Of a stretch of 64,000 bases of DNA, positions 23,346 to 36,959 are shown piece after piece; position 1 is the first letter of the stretch; each line of letters begins with the position of its first letter. This DNA comes from Cenococcum geophilum 1.58. Taxonomy: Eukaryota > Ascomycota > Dothideomycetes > Gloniales > Gloniaceae. The DNA lies in NCBI GenBank assembly GCA_001692895.1, contig KV748176.1, positions 1,364,001 to 1,428,000 on the forward strand, in the 5' to 3' direction. The position numbers were made by a program, and so were the translations under genes. The notes below the pieces were generated by a model. It worked only from the letters and a program-made list of their open reading frames with translations. It had not been told where the DNA came from and ran no database searches.

Positions 23346-26300
23346 GTTTTCTAAATTAAGCTTCGTTGCCAGTATACACCGTAGCCTCGCCTACAAGTCA
23401 CAGCAATCGTTACTTATTCTTTAATCCCTTTAGACGTCCTCTATTTCGCTTTAATACAGGTTATATTTTAACAGCGGCGCTTACTTTTCGCCTACGCTTC
23501 GGCTATAAGGCTAGGGTGTCCCGCTTACGGTACTTATCTAGCAGTTATTAACAATTCTTAAGTTCTGTCTTATATTTCCATTTATTATACTTATTTAGCC
23601 ATCCTAGCCATTTAATAAGATACTATAGTTGTCTAGCATAATTTTAGTAGGCGATAATTGCTTCTACTTCCTAGTTGCCTTCCTTAAGCTCTTTTACTGC
23701 CAGGGGTTAAAACCCAGAGCGTAACCTATAAGGCTCTAGTAGGGAGATATAGAAGACTAGGTGGAGCCGTGCCATAGTAGGTAGAAGCTCTAGCTTATAT
23801 ACTTGTTGCCCTACGCGCTCTAGGATCTAAAACGGTCCTATAAACTTATAGTTAAGCTTTTTATAGGGGCGTTTCGTGCGGATGTTCTTAGAGGAAAGCA
23901 GGACTCGTTTACTAACGGCGAAATACTTGGCCAGGTGGTAACGATTATAGTATTTTACCTAAAGCTTTTGGGCATATATTATTGACGCCGCCGCTACCTT
24001 ATATATAAGGCGCAGGCGTTATAGATACGTCTCTGCGAGTTAGATATTTATTAACTTAGACCCCTCCCTATCTTACTAGGCGTCTTAAACGCTATCCAGG
24101 ACTCTATTTAGGACGTTTAGTAGCTAGCCATAGGCGAGCTTAATAGGGGAACGCTTTGTTATGGTATAGACCTTAAAGTTATAGGCAAAGGCTACTTCTT
24201 TAAGTAGAAAGGCCTAATTAGACTGTTCCCAGTTTGTAAATATATATAGGTATACCTTAAGCTCCTAGTTCTGACGCTCCGTCTAACTATCTATCTACGG
24301 GTAGAATATAGTACTAAGTTTACATTAAACGCAGAGATAGTAGTATATAGTGCTCTAATACTCGCTTATAAATACACTACCCTTATTAAAGATAATATTA
24401 TCTAAAGGCCCTATTTATATAAAGACTCTAAATAAGAGTTCTGCGAGTTGCGTAGCATTAATTATCTTACGCACTAGATAGTAGCGCACTAGCTTTATAA
24501 AACGGTCTATAAGAACAAGGACGAAGTTATACTCTACGCTATTAGGAGTCTTAGACTCTAGGAGATCCGTAATAAAGTTAAGTAAATAATACCGCTAGGC
24601 TCGGGTGGGGGCTTAAAAAGGCTATAGCTTACTATAGGGTTTATAGCGGCGCGATTTAGAGCGTTAGTAGGCATTATAATTATCTAGGTATTTACGGAGG
24701 TCCTAGGTAAGGCCGTTCCAAGTATACTTTTATACAATTACCTTAAAAGTACGGTTAAAACCATAGTGGCCGCCTATAGGATCGTTATAATTCCGCTTAA
24801 GGATCTCCTGTTATAGTAGTATACAATTTAGCACCTAGACCTTATTATTTTGCCTTAGGAGTCCTTAATTATTAAGGGTATAGTTCTTATTACCGGTAGG
24901 AACTTATTTTTAGGTTAACTAATTATATATAGAGCGTATAAAGGCGTCCCTTTTTTATACTCCATAAATAAAATTAACTAGTAACTTGGGGGATTGTTCC
25001 GTGAACGCCATTTTGGCTAAAGTAGCTACTACTACTTCTTGCCGTGGCACGAGACTCTACGCAAAGTTGGTACTAGTGAAGTAATATATAATACATAGGT
25101 AACTCACTGGGTTATCGCGGGGGACCGTAGCCTAGGCTAAGGGGTCTTCCCTAGGGTTAAGCGCCATTAGGTTAGTTAGAGTAGTCTTAAAGAAAATAGT
25201 AGGACGCTTTAGTTTACCGGCGCTAAGTTCGCAAGAGTCGCTTATATACTATATATATACTACTCGCTAGTTTAATATAGTAGCACTAGGGCCGCCTATA
25301 AGGCCCATAACCCGTAACTTTTACTATAATATAAGCAGTATAGTATTAAGGATTATCCTCTTACTGCTATTTTTAAAGCCTTTAGTATAATCTAGGTGCC
25401 GGAATAGTGCGTTAGTAGGATTTATCTTACCTAGCTTATATTTAATCTTAAAATTAAACTTAGCTAGTTCCTTGGCGTACTGGGCCTAGTAAGTAGATAA
25501 GCTCTTAGTGGTTATAAAGTACCTAAGATTATTATAATCGCAGAGCACGCGCGTTACATGCGCGGCGTATTTAAGGTAATAGCGCCACGTTTTAAAGCAT
25601 TGCACTATAGCGAGTAGTTCTTTATTATACGTATTATACTATACTTCTAGGCTAGTAAGCTTCTAACTGTAATAAGTAATTAGGTACTAGTAGAGTTAAT
25701 CTCCCTACCCTAAAGGCTGCAGAAGTATACCACTATAGGTATAATCGGAAGCGTTAGTAATTACTATTAGGGGTAGATTAGGGTTGAAGTGGCGAAGTAG
25801 AGGAGCCTATGTAAACGTAGCGCGTAGCTTACAAAACGCCTGCTGTGCGTTATCGGGCCAGGACCAAGGCTGATGCCATTTAGTAGGCCCTTTTAACTTA
25901 CGCTTCTTCTTCTTCTCCCTATTTAACGTTGGGTTATGATGTGCCCATATAAGATATGCGTGTAGGGGGTATGCGGTATCCGAGTAGTTCTAGATAAATC
26001 ACCTATAAAAGTTGGCAAAGCTAAGGAAGACCTAGATATCCCTATAGGACTTAGGTTTAGGCCATTTCTTAATAGCTTTTACGTGGTTAGGGTCCATTAT
26101 AATACCCCTAGGGGTGATAATAAAGCCTAAAAACTCAACGTTCTTAGTATAAAAGATATATTTTAATAGTTTGGCGTATAGGCCCTAAGCGCGGAGCTGT
26201 TATAGTACCTACTTAACGTGCTTAACGTGCTTGTCCTCGTTATTTAAGTAGATAAGAATATTATCTAGGTAAACTATATAAATAGTATCTACTAGGGTTT

Positions 26301-27700
26301 CTAAAGCTTTATAAATATAGCTCTAGAAAATCGTAGGGGCGTTAATAAGACTAAAGGGCATCACTAGGTACTTAAAGTGACCGTAGCATGTCTTAAATAC
26401 GGTCTTCTATTCGTCTCCCTTTTTAATATAAATCCTATAGTACGTATTATAAAGATCTAGCTTTATAAATATCTTTATATAGCTAAGCCTATTAAAGAGT
26501 TTACCGACTAGCGGTAGGGGGTACCAATTTTTAATTGTAATTTTGTTTAGGCATCTATAGTTAACATATAGCCGTATTATACTATCTGCTTTTAGTATAA
26601 AGAGGATAGGCGCTCTAGCAGGCGACTTATTGGGCCTAATCTAGCCCTTTTTAAGAGCACTATCTAGGTACTCTTATAAGATCTACAACTCTTTTTATAA
26701 GAGGTTATAGAGGGGTATTTACGGTGGCGTCTTGCCTTCTTCTAAGTTGATCATATAGTTATACTTAGAGTTCTGCGGTAGTATGCTTACTAGTTCATTA
26801 GAGAAGATATTAATTTCCTCCTTATATATATCTAGTAGGCCAGGGGCCACAGAGGTCAAAGCAACTATTACGTAGTAGTATACTTCTGGGAGCTAGTAAA
26901 AAGAAAGGTGCGGCCAATATGCGTTTTATAGGTATACTTACACTAAGAGTATATATAGCTCTGCTATAGTATACTTAATAGTTTTGGGGTTTTAATTACC
27001 TCCCCCTTATATATAGGTAATCTGCGCTAGCACTAGAGGGTCTTTACGGGTACTCGCTGCTAGTAACGGCAGGTCCTCTACTATATTTATAACCAGTATC
27101 TCTATATCCGAAGGGTCTACACAGGTACTCACTACCAGTAATAATAGGTCCTCTATTATATTTACAACTGGCGTAAAGAAGGAGTCTTCTGGTTATAGCA
27201 AATAGACTATTTCGCTAGCCTTAATATCTACCAGGAGAGTGTTAAGGGTGACTATCTAAAGGCGTTTAGGGTCTAAAGTACCCTAGATAAACTATCCAGA
27301 ATAAAAGCTAATTAATAGATCTGCTTCTATAAGCCAATCCCATTTAAGAACTATATTATAACTATTAAATAAGCCGCCCTAAAAGGTCTGCGGGCTAATA
27401 GTACGAGAGGTACCCTAGGAGTTGCTAGTGGTAACTATTAGATTATAAGTATCCTAAATTATTATCTGGTTGCTATTAAGGAAATATATAATAGGTTTAC
27501 GTAAACGTAGCGCGTAGCGTATAGGTAGGTTAAACCTACGGACAACATCTTAATTAATGAGGTTAATTTAGCACCTATTGTCGTATAAAGTATATAGGCG
27601 GACTTCGCCCTAGGGCGTATCTATTATAATATATACTACAATGCGTTTCTTCTCTCCCTCTATATTAGGCCCTAGTTGCAGTTAAGAGAGATATACTACT
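23346..27700 (-). pseudogene. C1 pol region with chromodomain (fossil)
   Basis: Minus-strand Ty3/Gypsy pol. A chromodomain at about 23545-23690 reads with the YLIKWLGW and KYNKWKY pattern. Integrase spans about 23800-25200 and RNase H about 25450-25900. Reverse transcriptase spans about 25950-26800, with the palm motif in the form YLDNILIYLN near 26240-26275 and thumb motif FANFYR near 25990. A protease-like stretch lies at about 26850-27600. It is broken, with dozens of breaks of RIP type. The tail 23346-23540 is the C-terminus; a plus-strand open frame there (23366-23551) is antisense. Confidence 0.8.
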
Positions 27701-28799
27701 AGGGCTTTAGGTTTTCTAAAGCCTAAGCTAACTTCTCTTTATTAGCCTACTTCCAGTATTCCTTACAGTGGCCGCCTATGGTCCTTTAACTCGCCTATAT
27801 AGCACCAGTGTCTAGGGGGTCCCCTAAGCCATTTGGCTTTTAGGTAGTCTCCCTAGGAGTTTACTTAGAAAAGCGTCGCCCTTTTTAGGTTCTGTTCCCT
27901 AAGCCTAAGTCTATAGAGCCTATACTACGACCGCGCTTCGTACACAATAATTTGCCGCTGCTACTTACGCGATCTTCTACGAGCTTTATAGTATCGAGCA
28001 ATTGCTCTACACAGCGGATTTTGTTAAAGAGGTCTTTAGCAGTTCTTACCCGTTAGGCGAAGTTCTAGCAGAAGAGCTCTACTTATAGGTAGGCTGGGAG
28101 ACATAAGAACTAAAAGTCTACCTATTATTTAGGATTAACAAAAGGGGTATATAAGAAGAGGTCCTTTAAGCTATATATATAGGCTAGGAAGACGTCAAAC
28201 CTCTAGTTCTCCTTTATAACAGCCATATAGTATATTATAGCGTTATTAAAGCGTCTTACTATAGGGTTCCTAATCTAGTCTTAGACTATAGTCTTAAATT
28301 CATCCTATAGTAAAGGACCCTTATCCTTAGTGCCTAACCGGCGATAAACCAGTTAGGTAATTGTCTTCTCTTTTATAAGACCTTTAATAGCCTAGCGCAT
28401 GCATTGCTTACAGTTGTAGTTAGCGTCATTAACCTTAAATTGGTTCTTAACTGCGGCAATCCACCGGTTAAAGTACTGTTAAGTAGTACCGCCAATATTA
28501 GGTAGTAACTTCTTAACTAGGGCGTCGAGATTTATTCGGCGTATATGTTTACTATATAACTTATACTCTTTACTAAAGAGGCGACGGGAGGGCTTTATTA
28601 AATTAATAATGCTCCGTAAGTTAGCTATTTTCTTAGCCAGCTTATCTAGCTCCTTTATATTAGCGGTATTAGGTAGGACGCTAGTAACCTTACTAAGCTC
28701 CTATTAAGCCTAGGTATATAAGTCAAACTAGTCTCTAGCGTTTATAAATATCTAATCATTTTAAGATTCAGAAAATAGCTTAGATGCTACTAGTATGCT
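27701..28799 (-). pseudogene. C1 gag region (fossil)
   Basis: Minus-strand gag-like remnant between protease and the E insertion. A zinc-knuckle-like stretch sits near 27760-27800, and the capsid-like portion lies further right (about 28000-28780). E interrupts it close to its start; the remaining C1 sequence to the 5' LTR is only 38932-39084. Broken. Confidence 0.6.
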
Positions 28800-29034
28800 T
28801 ATAACCGACTACCGACACTGCGTTAAGACACAAGATCACCGCTTAGAAGGCTCCAAGATGGCGTCAACGCCACCCAATATAGTGGTTGCAGATCAATATT
28901 AGTGGCAGATTACCGTTCCCATTTCAGCTATCTATTACCCCATTACTTCTACCTTCTTCGTATATATATAGAGCCTCTAGAGCTACATTCACAATCAAGT
29001 TATTTATTCAATTCTTCGCACTATAAAGCTTATA
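28800..29034 (+). repeat. E 5' LTR
   Basis: Starts TATAACCGACTACCG (TGTAACCG in the 3' copy) and ends AAAGCTTATA. It carries a TATATATATAGAGCC promoter-like element at about 28962. The next bases, GTTATAAGCCCGGATC (29035-29050), resemble a primer-binding site against the anticodon loop of initiator tRNA-Met, as is usual for Copia elements. Confidence 0.87.
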
Positions 29035-29280
29035 GTTATAAGCCCGGATCGCACCACCTGCTAACTAATTAATCTACTACTTTATTTAAGAAGTCACTAC
29101 TTCTACCTTTATAGTGTCTCGAGCTTCTTCACCTATCAAACGAACGGACAATCAACCCCAGTTAACGTACGTACCCGACTAACAAACGAACTGACGAATC
29201 AAATCAAAAGTTCGAAACATCAAAATAAGGTTTTTGCTAAGACGCCAATTGGACCCTACCTAACCTGTTAAATCCTAAAA

Positions 29281-30330
29281 ATGACAACCACAAGCGAATC
29301 GAAAGTCAACCTCATCCTCAACCAGCCTTTTGATTAGACACAGTGGTTCTTTATTATCCAAGACACTGCTAAAACTAACGAGGTATAGGAGCACATTAAC
29401 CCATCTAAAAAAGGCGAGCGTCTAAAGCTAGCACAACCAAGTCGTCCCACACCAAGGGATATACTACCTACGGCTACATCAATAGCAAAGCTAGACCCAA
29501 GTCAGCTCACCACATATAACTAGCTCTATACTAAATATAAAGACGATCTTCGCACATACAAGAAGCAAAAATGGGCTATAAACGATATCAGTAACTATAT
29601 CATTCGCACTATATTAGTAGCCTACCTTCTACTTATTAACGACCTTAACACGGTACACGAACGGCTTCAAGCACTTAAGACTACACTAGCCCCTACTACC
29701 TTAGGTTAAAAACGAGACGTCCTAAATCAGTACACGGCTTTAAAAGTCTACAATAAAAAGCAGAGCATTGATAAATAGTTAAATAACTGGCGAAATGTCT
29801 ATAAGCTTGCAGAGTAATTAAAGCTACCAGATATATAAGGATTTAGGCCATACTATAACTTTATTTAAGCTATTAAATCCATCTCTTCTAGTTTTGCAGG
29901 AGCACTAGAAGTAGACCTTATTAAAAAAGAACGGAAGGATAAAGATACCCCATCTATCATCGATCTAATTAAGGAATTTAAGGAGCACTACCGCATGCAG
30001 CAAGTAGCATCCTTTACTACCCCTACTAATAACTCTACCTTTACAACCCTAGGCAATTCCAATTCTAATTCAAATTCAAAATGGAATAAGGAATACATAT
30101 GCGGCTTCAAACATCGATTCAGCAGCTGCTACTACATCGTCGAGCAGAAGCGCCCTCAAGGATAGAAACCAAACCCAAACATCCAAAAGAAAGTAGAAGA
30201 AGCAATTTTATCTATACCTTAGATTAAACGCATCATTAACCTTATCTTAAAAAAGAGAATAGGAAGCAAAGAAGAACACAAAATCTACAATAGATTTTAA
30301 TTCTAAAACCCTACCGTCTAAGACACCTAC
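29281..30330 (+). pseudogene. E gag region (fossil)
   Basis: Begins MTTTSESKVNLILNQ at an ATG. It shows the fungal Copia Gag pattern (W-x-x-F near the N-terminus, a long helical core) and a zinc knuckle of the compact fungal form around YICGFKHRFSSC (about 30095-30130). It is a broken fossil. Confidence 0.75.
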
Positions 30331-31740
30331 TAGCCATGCTGCCGCGTTTAGTACTAGTTAATTTCCATTTAAGCTCCAGAACACCTAGATACTTAACCCT
30401 AGTGCAAATACCCACGTCTGTAATAACCAAGAAGACTTTACCTTCTCCCACCTAGCTACAGAAGACGACTACCTAATTGCTAGCGGAAATTTTAAAAAGA
30501 TTTAAGCCTACAGAATAGTAACGATTACTATTAATACACCTACTAGGAGCTCAAAAATGAAGCTATCCCATATAGCATTAGTACCTACCATATTCACAAA
30601 TATTATAGCACTATTAAGAGCTACTGATAACGATATCCATTTCGACTTAGGACGAAACTTACTATACCGTCTAGCAACTGGCGAAATAGTATACTATACA
30701 AAACGACTAGGGGGCTACTGGGCACTAATGCACCGAGAGCCTATAAATACCCTAGATTCGACAAATCAATCGACCTTCTTAATAAGAAGACATCAACCAA
30801 GCAGAATGGCCCGTAAACCAGTCGGAGCTATAGCTACAAAATAGCACAAAATACTTGGCCATGCAGGACCTAACGCTATTGAGCAGCTTCCTAAGCACAT
30901 CAATGGCGCAGAGCTCGAAGAGCTAATCGACAAACGAGCACCGCTCAAAATCAAATACAAAGTCTGCTCAATATCAAAGCACACGCAGCAGATCTCTCAA
31001 AGACAAAAACACGAATTTCTAGCCACTCGACCATTCAAGCGGGTAGTATTTAATATTATTACCCTTAGAGAACCAGGGTATAACGGCGATAGATACGTAA
31101 TGTACTTCTATTGCACGTATTCCAAATTTAATTTTATATTCACCGCCAAGAATAAAAATAAAGCTACCGTCCTACTTACCATCCACAAGACCTACTGTTT
31201 AATCAAAATACGATTCCACCAAGACGTTATCTTCTTCTAGAGCGATAACAAACGTGCTTTTAGACAAATAGGAGACACCTTATATACATGGTGTGCAGAC
31301 AAAGGCATCACTTTTAAATGCCGAGCCCCGTATACAGAAGAACAAAATAGCAGAGCTAAACGATCTAGACGAACCCTTATAGATCGATCAAGGGCTATGC
31401 AGCTAGAAGCATCCTTACCCCTATCTCTACAACTAGAGGCTTTCCTTACTACTGGCTACGCACTTAATCGAACCCCAAATAAGCAACTAGGATGGAAAAC
31501 TCCGTACGAGATCGCCTACAGTAAGCCACTGTCACTTACCTATATACACGTATATAGCTATAAAACCTATACACTAGACAAATGAATCAAAAGGGGAGAT
31601 AAACTAGCTCCTTATACATTAATTAGACACCTAGTTAACTACGATTTAACCAATATCTATTGAATCTGGATTCCAAGTCTCTACAAGGTCATTCGAACTA
31701 GAGACGTCATATTTAACAAGACCTCGTTCTATAACCCCAA
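30331..31740 (+). pseudogene. E protease and integrase region (fossil)
   Basis: A protease-like motif resembling W-x-L-(D/N)-x-(G/S)ANTHVCN lies at about 30385-30425. The integrase zinc-binding part follows near 30845-30990 (HKILGHAG and later cysteine residues). The catalytic core is at about 31020-31400 (FKRVVFNI, FxSDN, YTEEQNSRAKR). The tail runs through ALNRTPNKQLGWKTPYE (31430-31510), a hallmark of Copia integrase. Open stretches survive at 30557-30844 and 31397-31585. Broken. Confidence 0.82.
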
Positions 31741-33850
31741 GGGTTAAGATATTAACTACCTGCTAAGGAAAGCATTAAAAGACACCCTCTAGACAATCAG
31801 TCTACTAGAACCTCTACACAAGGACAAATCTAAGGACGAATCAATCCTATACACAGTTAATCTGGACCCTTAAAGATCTACCTCAGGTATAGATTAAACG
31901 ACTATATCTAAATTGAATGATTTAGTAAAGCTTCATACAAAGGATACTGAGCAGTTACCAACACCTAGTAGAACGGTATCTCTAGATTTACTAAAATCGA
32001 ACACCTTACCACAAGGACTTCAAGACGACATCCCGGATATAATTAAGACAACCCCTACCTAGCTAAGCTCCCTAAAACCATCCAACAGAGCAATCAATAC
32101 AGCTCTACGAGCTAACAAAGTCTTGGCCAAACCTTCTGCTAACCTTATCCTACCAGAAGAATCAAAACGAATTCGACGTTAAGCGCATACAGCAGCACTA
32201 ACCAATCTATCTACCCTATTTGGTTACTACGCTGGATTTGCCACAGGACTAGTAAAGGATATTAACCGAACTAGATCCTCATCTCTACATCAGGACAACC
32301 TTCCTCCTAAACTAAAGAATCTCAAAGATCTAAGAAAGTACCCTTTAACTACTAGCTTTTAAAAGGCCATAGAAAAAGAATACAATGACCTAAAACGCCG
32401 AGGGACATTTAAGACTGTACCAAAAGCAGAAGCAGGTAACAAGCAGATCCTTTTACTAAAATAGGTCTTTAAATATAAGCTTAATAGCGACGGCTACCTA
32501 CAGAAGCTTAAAGCTAGACTATACGTCTGCGGAGACCTACAGATTATAGAGGAAGAGACCTATGCAGTAACCCTAGCTGCTCGAATATTCCGTGCTCTCA
32601 TAGCTATAGCAGCCGCATTTGACCTAGAAATTCAATAGTATAACACTGTAAACGCATTTATAAACGCCAAGCTTAGTAAACCAATCTACTGCTACTACCT
32701 AGAAGGATTTAATTAAAACGGATATATCCTAAAGCTACTTATAGCGCTATATAGATTAAAAATCTCACCACTACTTTGGTATAAAGAGCTTACCAATATA
32801 CTGGCTAAATTCGGATTAGAACTAGTACTAGGCACTAACTGCCTATTTACCAACGGACGACTTATTATCTTCTTCTATGTAGATAATATTGCCGTCCTAT
32901 TTGCCAAGAAGGACCTTTTAAAACTTAAAGAATTTAAAGCAAAATTGCTGCACCAATACGAGATCCGTGCACTAGGAGACCTACAGTAGTTCCTAGGTAT
33001 TTAAATTAGTTAAGATCGAGCAAGTAGGAAGCTCTAGCTATACTAAGACTCCTATATCAAAAAGATAGCCAATCGATTTAATATTCAACCACCAGAAAGA
33101 TTCCCTAAGTTACTATTTCCTACCAAAGAACTAATTCCATCCAACCAGCAGACGAACCCTTAAAGAACCCTAGCCTACCAGCAACGAGTAGGGTTACTTA
33201 CACACCTTGCCGTATTTAGAAGACCTAATATTACTAAGACGCATTCTAAGCTGGCCGAATTCCTTACTAATCCAAATTAATAACACCTTAATGTAGCAAA
33301 CCAAGCTATTACTTACTGTCTTGGAATAAAATCTACAGCTATTAAATACTCTGGCAAAGTATTTAGAGCCTACGTCTACTTTAGAAACCCCGAAGGAGAA
33401 GACGTCACCTTTTACGGAGTATCTGACGTAGCATTTACGGACTATACAGAAACTAGACGGAGCTCTTAAGGATATCTATTTATCCTATTTAGAGGACTAA
33501 TTAATTAGAAAGCAACCCTATAGCAATCTATTATACGCTTAACTACTAAAGTAGAGCTTCTCTCCCTATCTACTACTGCCGTTAAAATTATCTGGTAGCA
33601 ACGATTCTTTAAAGTAATAGGCTTTAATTTAGAACGCGATTTTACCGTGCTCTGCGACAATATATAGACTGTATGACTCCTAAGACAGGATATACTAAAG
33701 CTTGACACTAAGCTTCAATATATTAACGTCTATTAGCACTAGCTAAGACAGGAAGTTTAAGATAAAAAGATTAATGTTTAATGGGTCCCTATAGATAAGA
33801 TGCCTACCAACGGCCTTACTAAGATCTTACCCCATTAAAAGCACGAGGCA
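31741..33850 (+). pseudogene. E reverse transcriptase and RNase H region (fossil)
   Basis: Copia-type RT (the RVT_2 family) spans about 32340-33010, with VFKYKLNSDG, a VNAFINAKL-like segment, ALYRLKISPLLWYKEL and the palm motif in the form FFYVDNIAV (about 32870-32895). RNase H follows, with YGVSDVAFTDY (about 33412-33450) and the terminal KMPTNGLTKILPH block ending near 33840. The order IN before RT separates it from the Gypsy elements around it. Broken. Confidence 0.85.
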
Positions 33851-34080
33851 TGGATAAAGCAATTGAATTTGGTGGATATTTAACATTAAATCAATTGATG
33901 TCACGTGTCTATACATTGCTTGGCCGAAAACCCTACAACTTAGGTATTCAACCAGATGTTCAACACGGTCAATAACATCATCGCTTGCAACTGCACTCAA
34001 TAGGTTATTCTTTTCATCATAGATTGCTTGCGATTAGTGTTCATAGTGGCGATAATTATTAAGGCCCATGACCGACTTTC
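33851..34080 (+). other. E sequence after pol
   Basis: About 230 bp following the RNase H end, not obviously RIP-mutated and without a recognised motif. It is probably the E 3' untranslated region up to the DIRS-like insertion; the exact boundary is not seen. Confidence 0.4.
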
Positions 34081-34259
34081 TAGCTAATAGCACCTGTTTA
34101 AAAACTCCTTGCTTAACCGCCCTATTATCTACCTTTTTATCTATAACCATCCCATCTACTAAATATACTATAGTTTTATCTTTAGAAGAAGAAAGAGCTA
34201 GAAAATAAGATAAGAGGGCCTAATAACTCTATAACCTAGAGATCTAAAAGAGAGAGTAG

Positions 34260-35160
34260 GAGGAATAAGCACGGATCCAAAAGACGGAATAGGAAGAGGA
34301 GTTTTACTAGGCAAGGCTAGCCGCTCTAAAGCAGCCTACTCCACTAAAGCACACCTCTACTACTAAGGTAGATAAACTAGGTAAGTCCTATAACCTACCG
34401 GAAGGCTTAGGCACGCTTAAGCTTAACCTCCCTAGCCTAGCTAAAAGAGACCTTTATAATATATAGAAAGGATCCTTCCACCTAAAGAACCTAGCCCGTC
34501 TATAGGTACACTCTAGCCGCCTAGACCTTTTTAATATAGCTACTATTAAAAACGGAAAGCTTATTTTAAAGAGACCTACTACTAGCTATAAGGTCTACAA
34601 GAATAAGGAGGTTTAGTTTACTAGATTTACGAACTACGTAGTAATTATAAGCACTCTCTATATATGCCCAACTAACCTCTATATAAGAATGTTGCTCTAG
34701 ATAAATAATATCCATAACTACTCCGCGACCTATAACTGGACCTCTATTCTAGACCTTACGCTTAACTACTATGGGTATATTATAGATCGCAATTAGCTTA
34801 AGCCTAGTAACTAGGATATACCTACCTAGTTTAAGGCCCTATACTACCGGGCAGCTAATATAAAGGCATAGAGCCAGGGACTTGAAGTCCGTGGTATAGC
34901 ATTAAAAAGATCGCGAAAGAATACCTCCCCTCCCCTCCCCTCTAGTAAGCCCTATTACAGCTAGAATAACCAGTAGGCTTATAAAGAAGATCTATATCGT
35001 TACCGCTACGCATGCTCTAAATGCGACAAAAACCACCCATTAAAGTCGTGCCCTAGGTAGCTTACCGCCGTAAGTAGTCAGACCTAGGATTTAATAGTAG
35101 ATAAAGATATCTTCCTAGATTTAACTATCTAGATAGACCTGCTATAGACGCTAAGGCTCT
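34260..35160 (+). pseudogene. DIRS-like Gag region (fossil)
   Basis: Plus-strand remnant ending in a zinc-knuckle-like motif CSKCDKNHPLKSC (35013-35051), preceded by a region of the type found N-terminal to RT in DIRS elements (FTNYVVIIS, YNWTSIL and DIPT-like words). It is a broken fossil. Confidence 0.6.
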
Positions 35161-35318
35161 AAGGCAGGCCTAATTTAGTACCTCTTTTTAAAACTTACTT
35201 ATAAATGACTTTTTTGGCTAACTCACTATTACCTCTAAGATCTCTCGCTTAGAGTACGCTCCTTTATAGGTACCCTAGAAATCTCCTAGCAATTTTATAA
35301 GGCATCCTTACCTATAGG

Positions 35319-36780
35319 GTGGAGATAGGTCCCTTGTTACCTATACTACCTAATATCTATAAAAACCACCTCTCCTTATATAATAACAAAGACCTTATCT
35401 CTAAAAAGATTATTATTAACCTAGCCCTAGGCCGTATACAGGCCACTAACTCTGTAGTTACCTTACCCCTAGGCCTAGTGCCTAAGGCAGATGGCGGCTT
35501 CCGCTATATTTACAACCTCTCTTTACCTAAGGGCTTCTTAGTTAATGACTCTATTGACCCAGCCTAGGTAGCACTACACTATACCTAGATAGAGACTATA
35601 CTAGTATATATAATTATAGCTAGTAGAGGCTGCTACCTAGTTAAATAAGACATTAAAGATGCCTTCCGGATGGTGCCCGTTTTAGTGCGGTTATATTACC
35701 TACTCGGCTTTATCTAGAAGGGAGTTATATATATTAAATACTGTCTACCATTTAGCTTACGAACAGCCCCATTCCTTTTTAACTTATTTGCTAAAGGTCT
35801 CTACTAGATCCTAGCATAATAGATTAACTCCGCTATTAAGCACTACCTTAATAATTTTATATTCATGGTTAAGTGTCTAACTATACTGCCGTTACTAAGG
35901 GAGGTATACCTCTCGGTTACTAACCAGCTAGGGGTACCCTAAAATAATATAAAGAATATTAAAGATACGGAGGCGGAAGTATTAGGTTATACTATTAACA
36001 CTATAGCAATAGAGATAAAACTCTTACTAGCTAAGCAATAGAAAGCTATTAATTAGGTAACTGAAGCCCTTTAGAAGGGCTAGCTATTATTATAGCAAGC
36101 CTAATAACTGGCGGGCCGCCTAGCATAGTGTATAAGAGTTATCCGCCTTAGGCGCTTGTACTCTCGCTCCTTATAGGACTTTATAATAAAATGGCCTACT
36201 AGGTTATTAAAAAATATGCCCTAGCGCCTCCCCCTAGAGCTAAAAAAAGACCTTAACCTCTAGCTTGAGGTTCTTATATTAAGTAACGGTATACTATTTT
36301 TTAATAATAAGGAGAGGCCGCAGTTTTACTTGTTTACCGACGCCTTATTACTTAAAGGCTATAGAGGCTTTTACTTTAGCGGAGAGAACGGCTACTAGCC
36401 TAATTACGCGGCTTCCCTACCCTAGGCCTAGGCCTTTAGCTATTATCCCCTACTAGACTAGGCGGATAACTATATTAACCTAAAAGAGATATATACTATT
36501 GCGAAGGCATTTAAAAAGTGGTTATTGGTCTGGCGGTATAGGTTTTTTTATATTTATATAGATAATATAGTTACTTACAGCGGCATCTAGAATAATATTG
36601 TAAAAGTTTCTAGAAACCAATTACTCTAAAAGATACTTATATCCTTAATAATAAATAATATTACTATAATAACTATATAGGTCTCCAGCGCCAATAATAG
36701 GCTTACTAATACTCTCTCGCGATTTAACCGCGAGAAATTATTATTACTATGCCCTAAGTGGCAAATAAATAACGGCTTCT
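35319..36780 (+). pseudogene. DIRS-like reverse transcriptase and RNase H (fossil)
   Basis: The RT shows LGLVPKADGGFRYIYNLS, then DIKDAFRMVPV (about 35650-35680) and the LPFSLRTAPFLFNLFAKGL block (about 35750-35805). All are typical of DIRS rather than Gypsy or Copia RT. RNase H begins near 36335 with FTDALLLKGYRG and runs to about 36700. The open stretch 35319-35567 survives. Broken. Confidence 0.8.
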
Positions 36781-36959
36781 TACTGGATAAATAACGGCTT
36801 TTTACCGAATAAAGGACGGCTTCTTACCGGATAAATAAAGGCTTCTTGCTAGAAAAATAATATCTCTCCTCTAGGTGGCTGCTAACTCTTATAGTTAACC
36901 CAAAGTTATTTAATTAACCCCCCCTAACCTTCTAGAGTAAGATTAGTAGGTCTTATTAC

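Noticed and set aside
23366-23551. 61-residue open frame, also present at 50551-50739 in C2
   Set aside because: Conserved only because C1 and C2 are copies of one element; it is antisense to the C-terminal end of the C pol.
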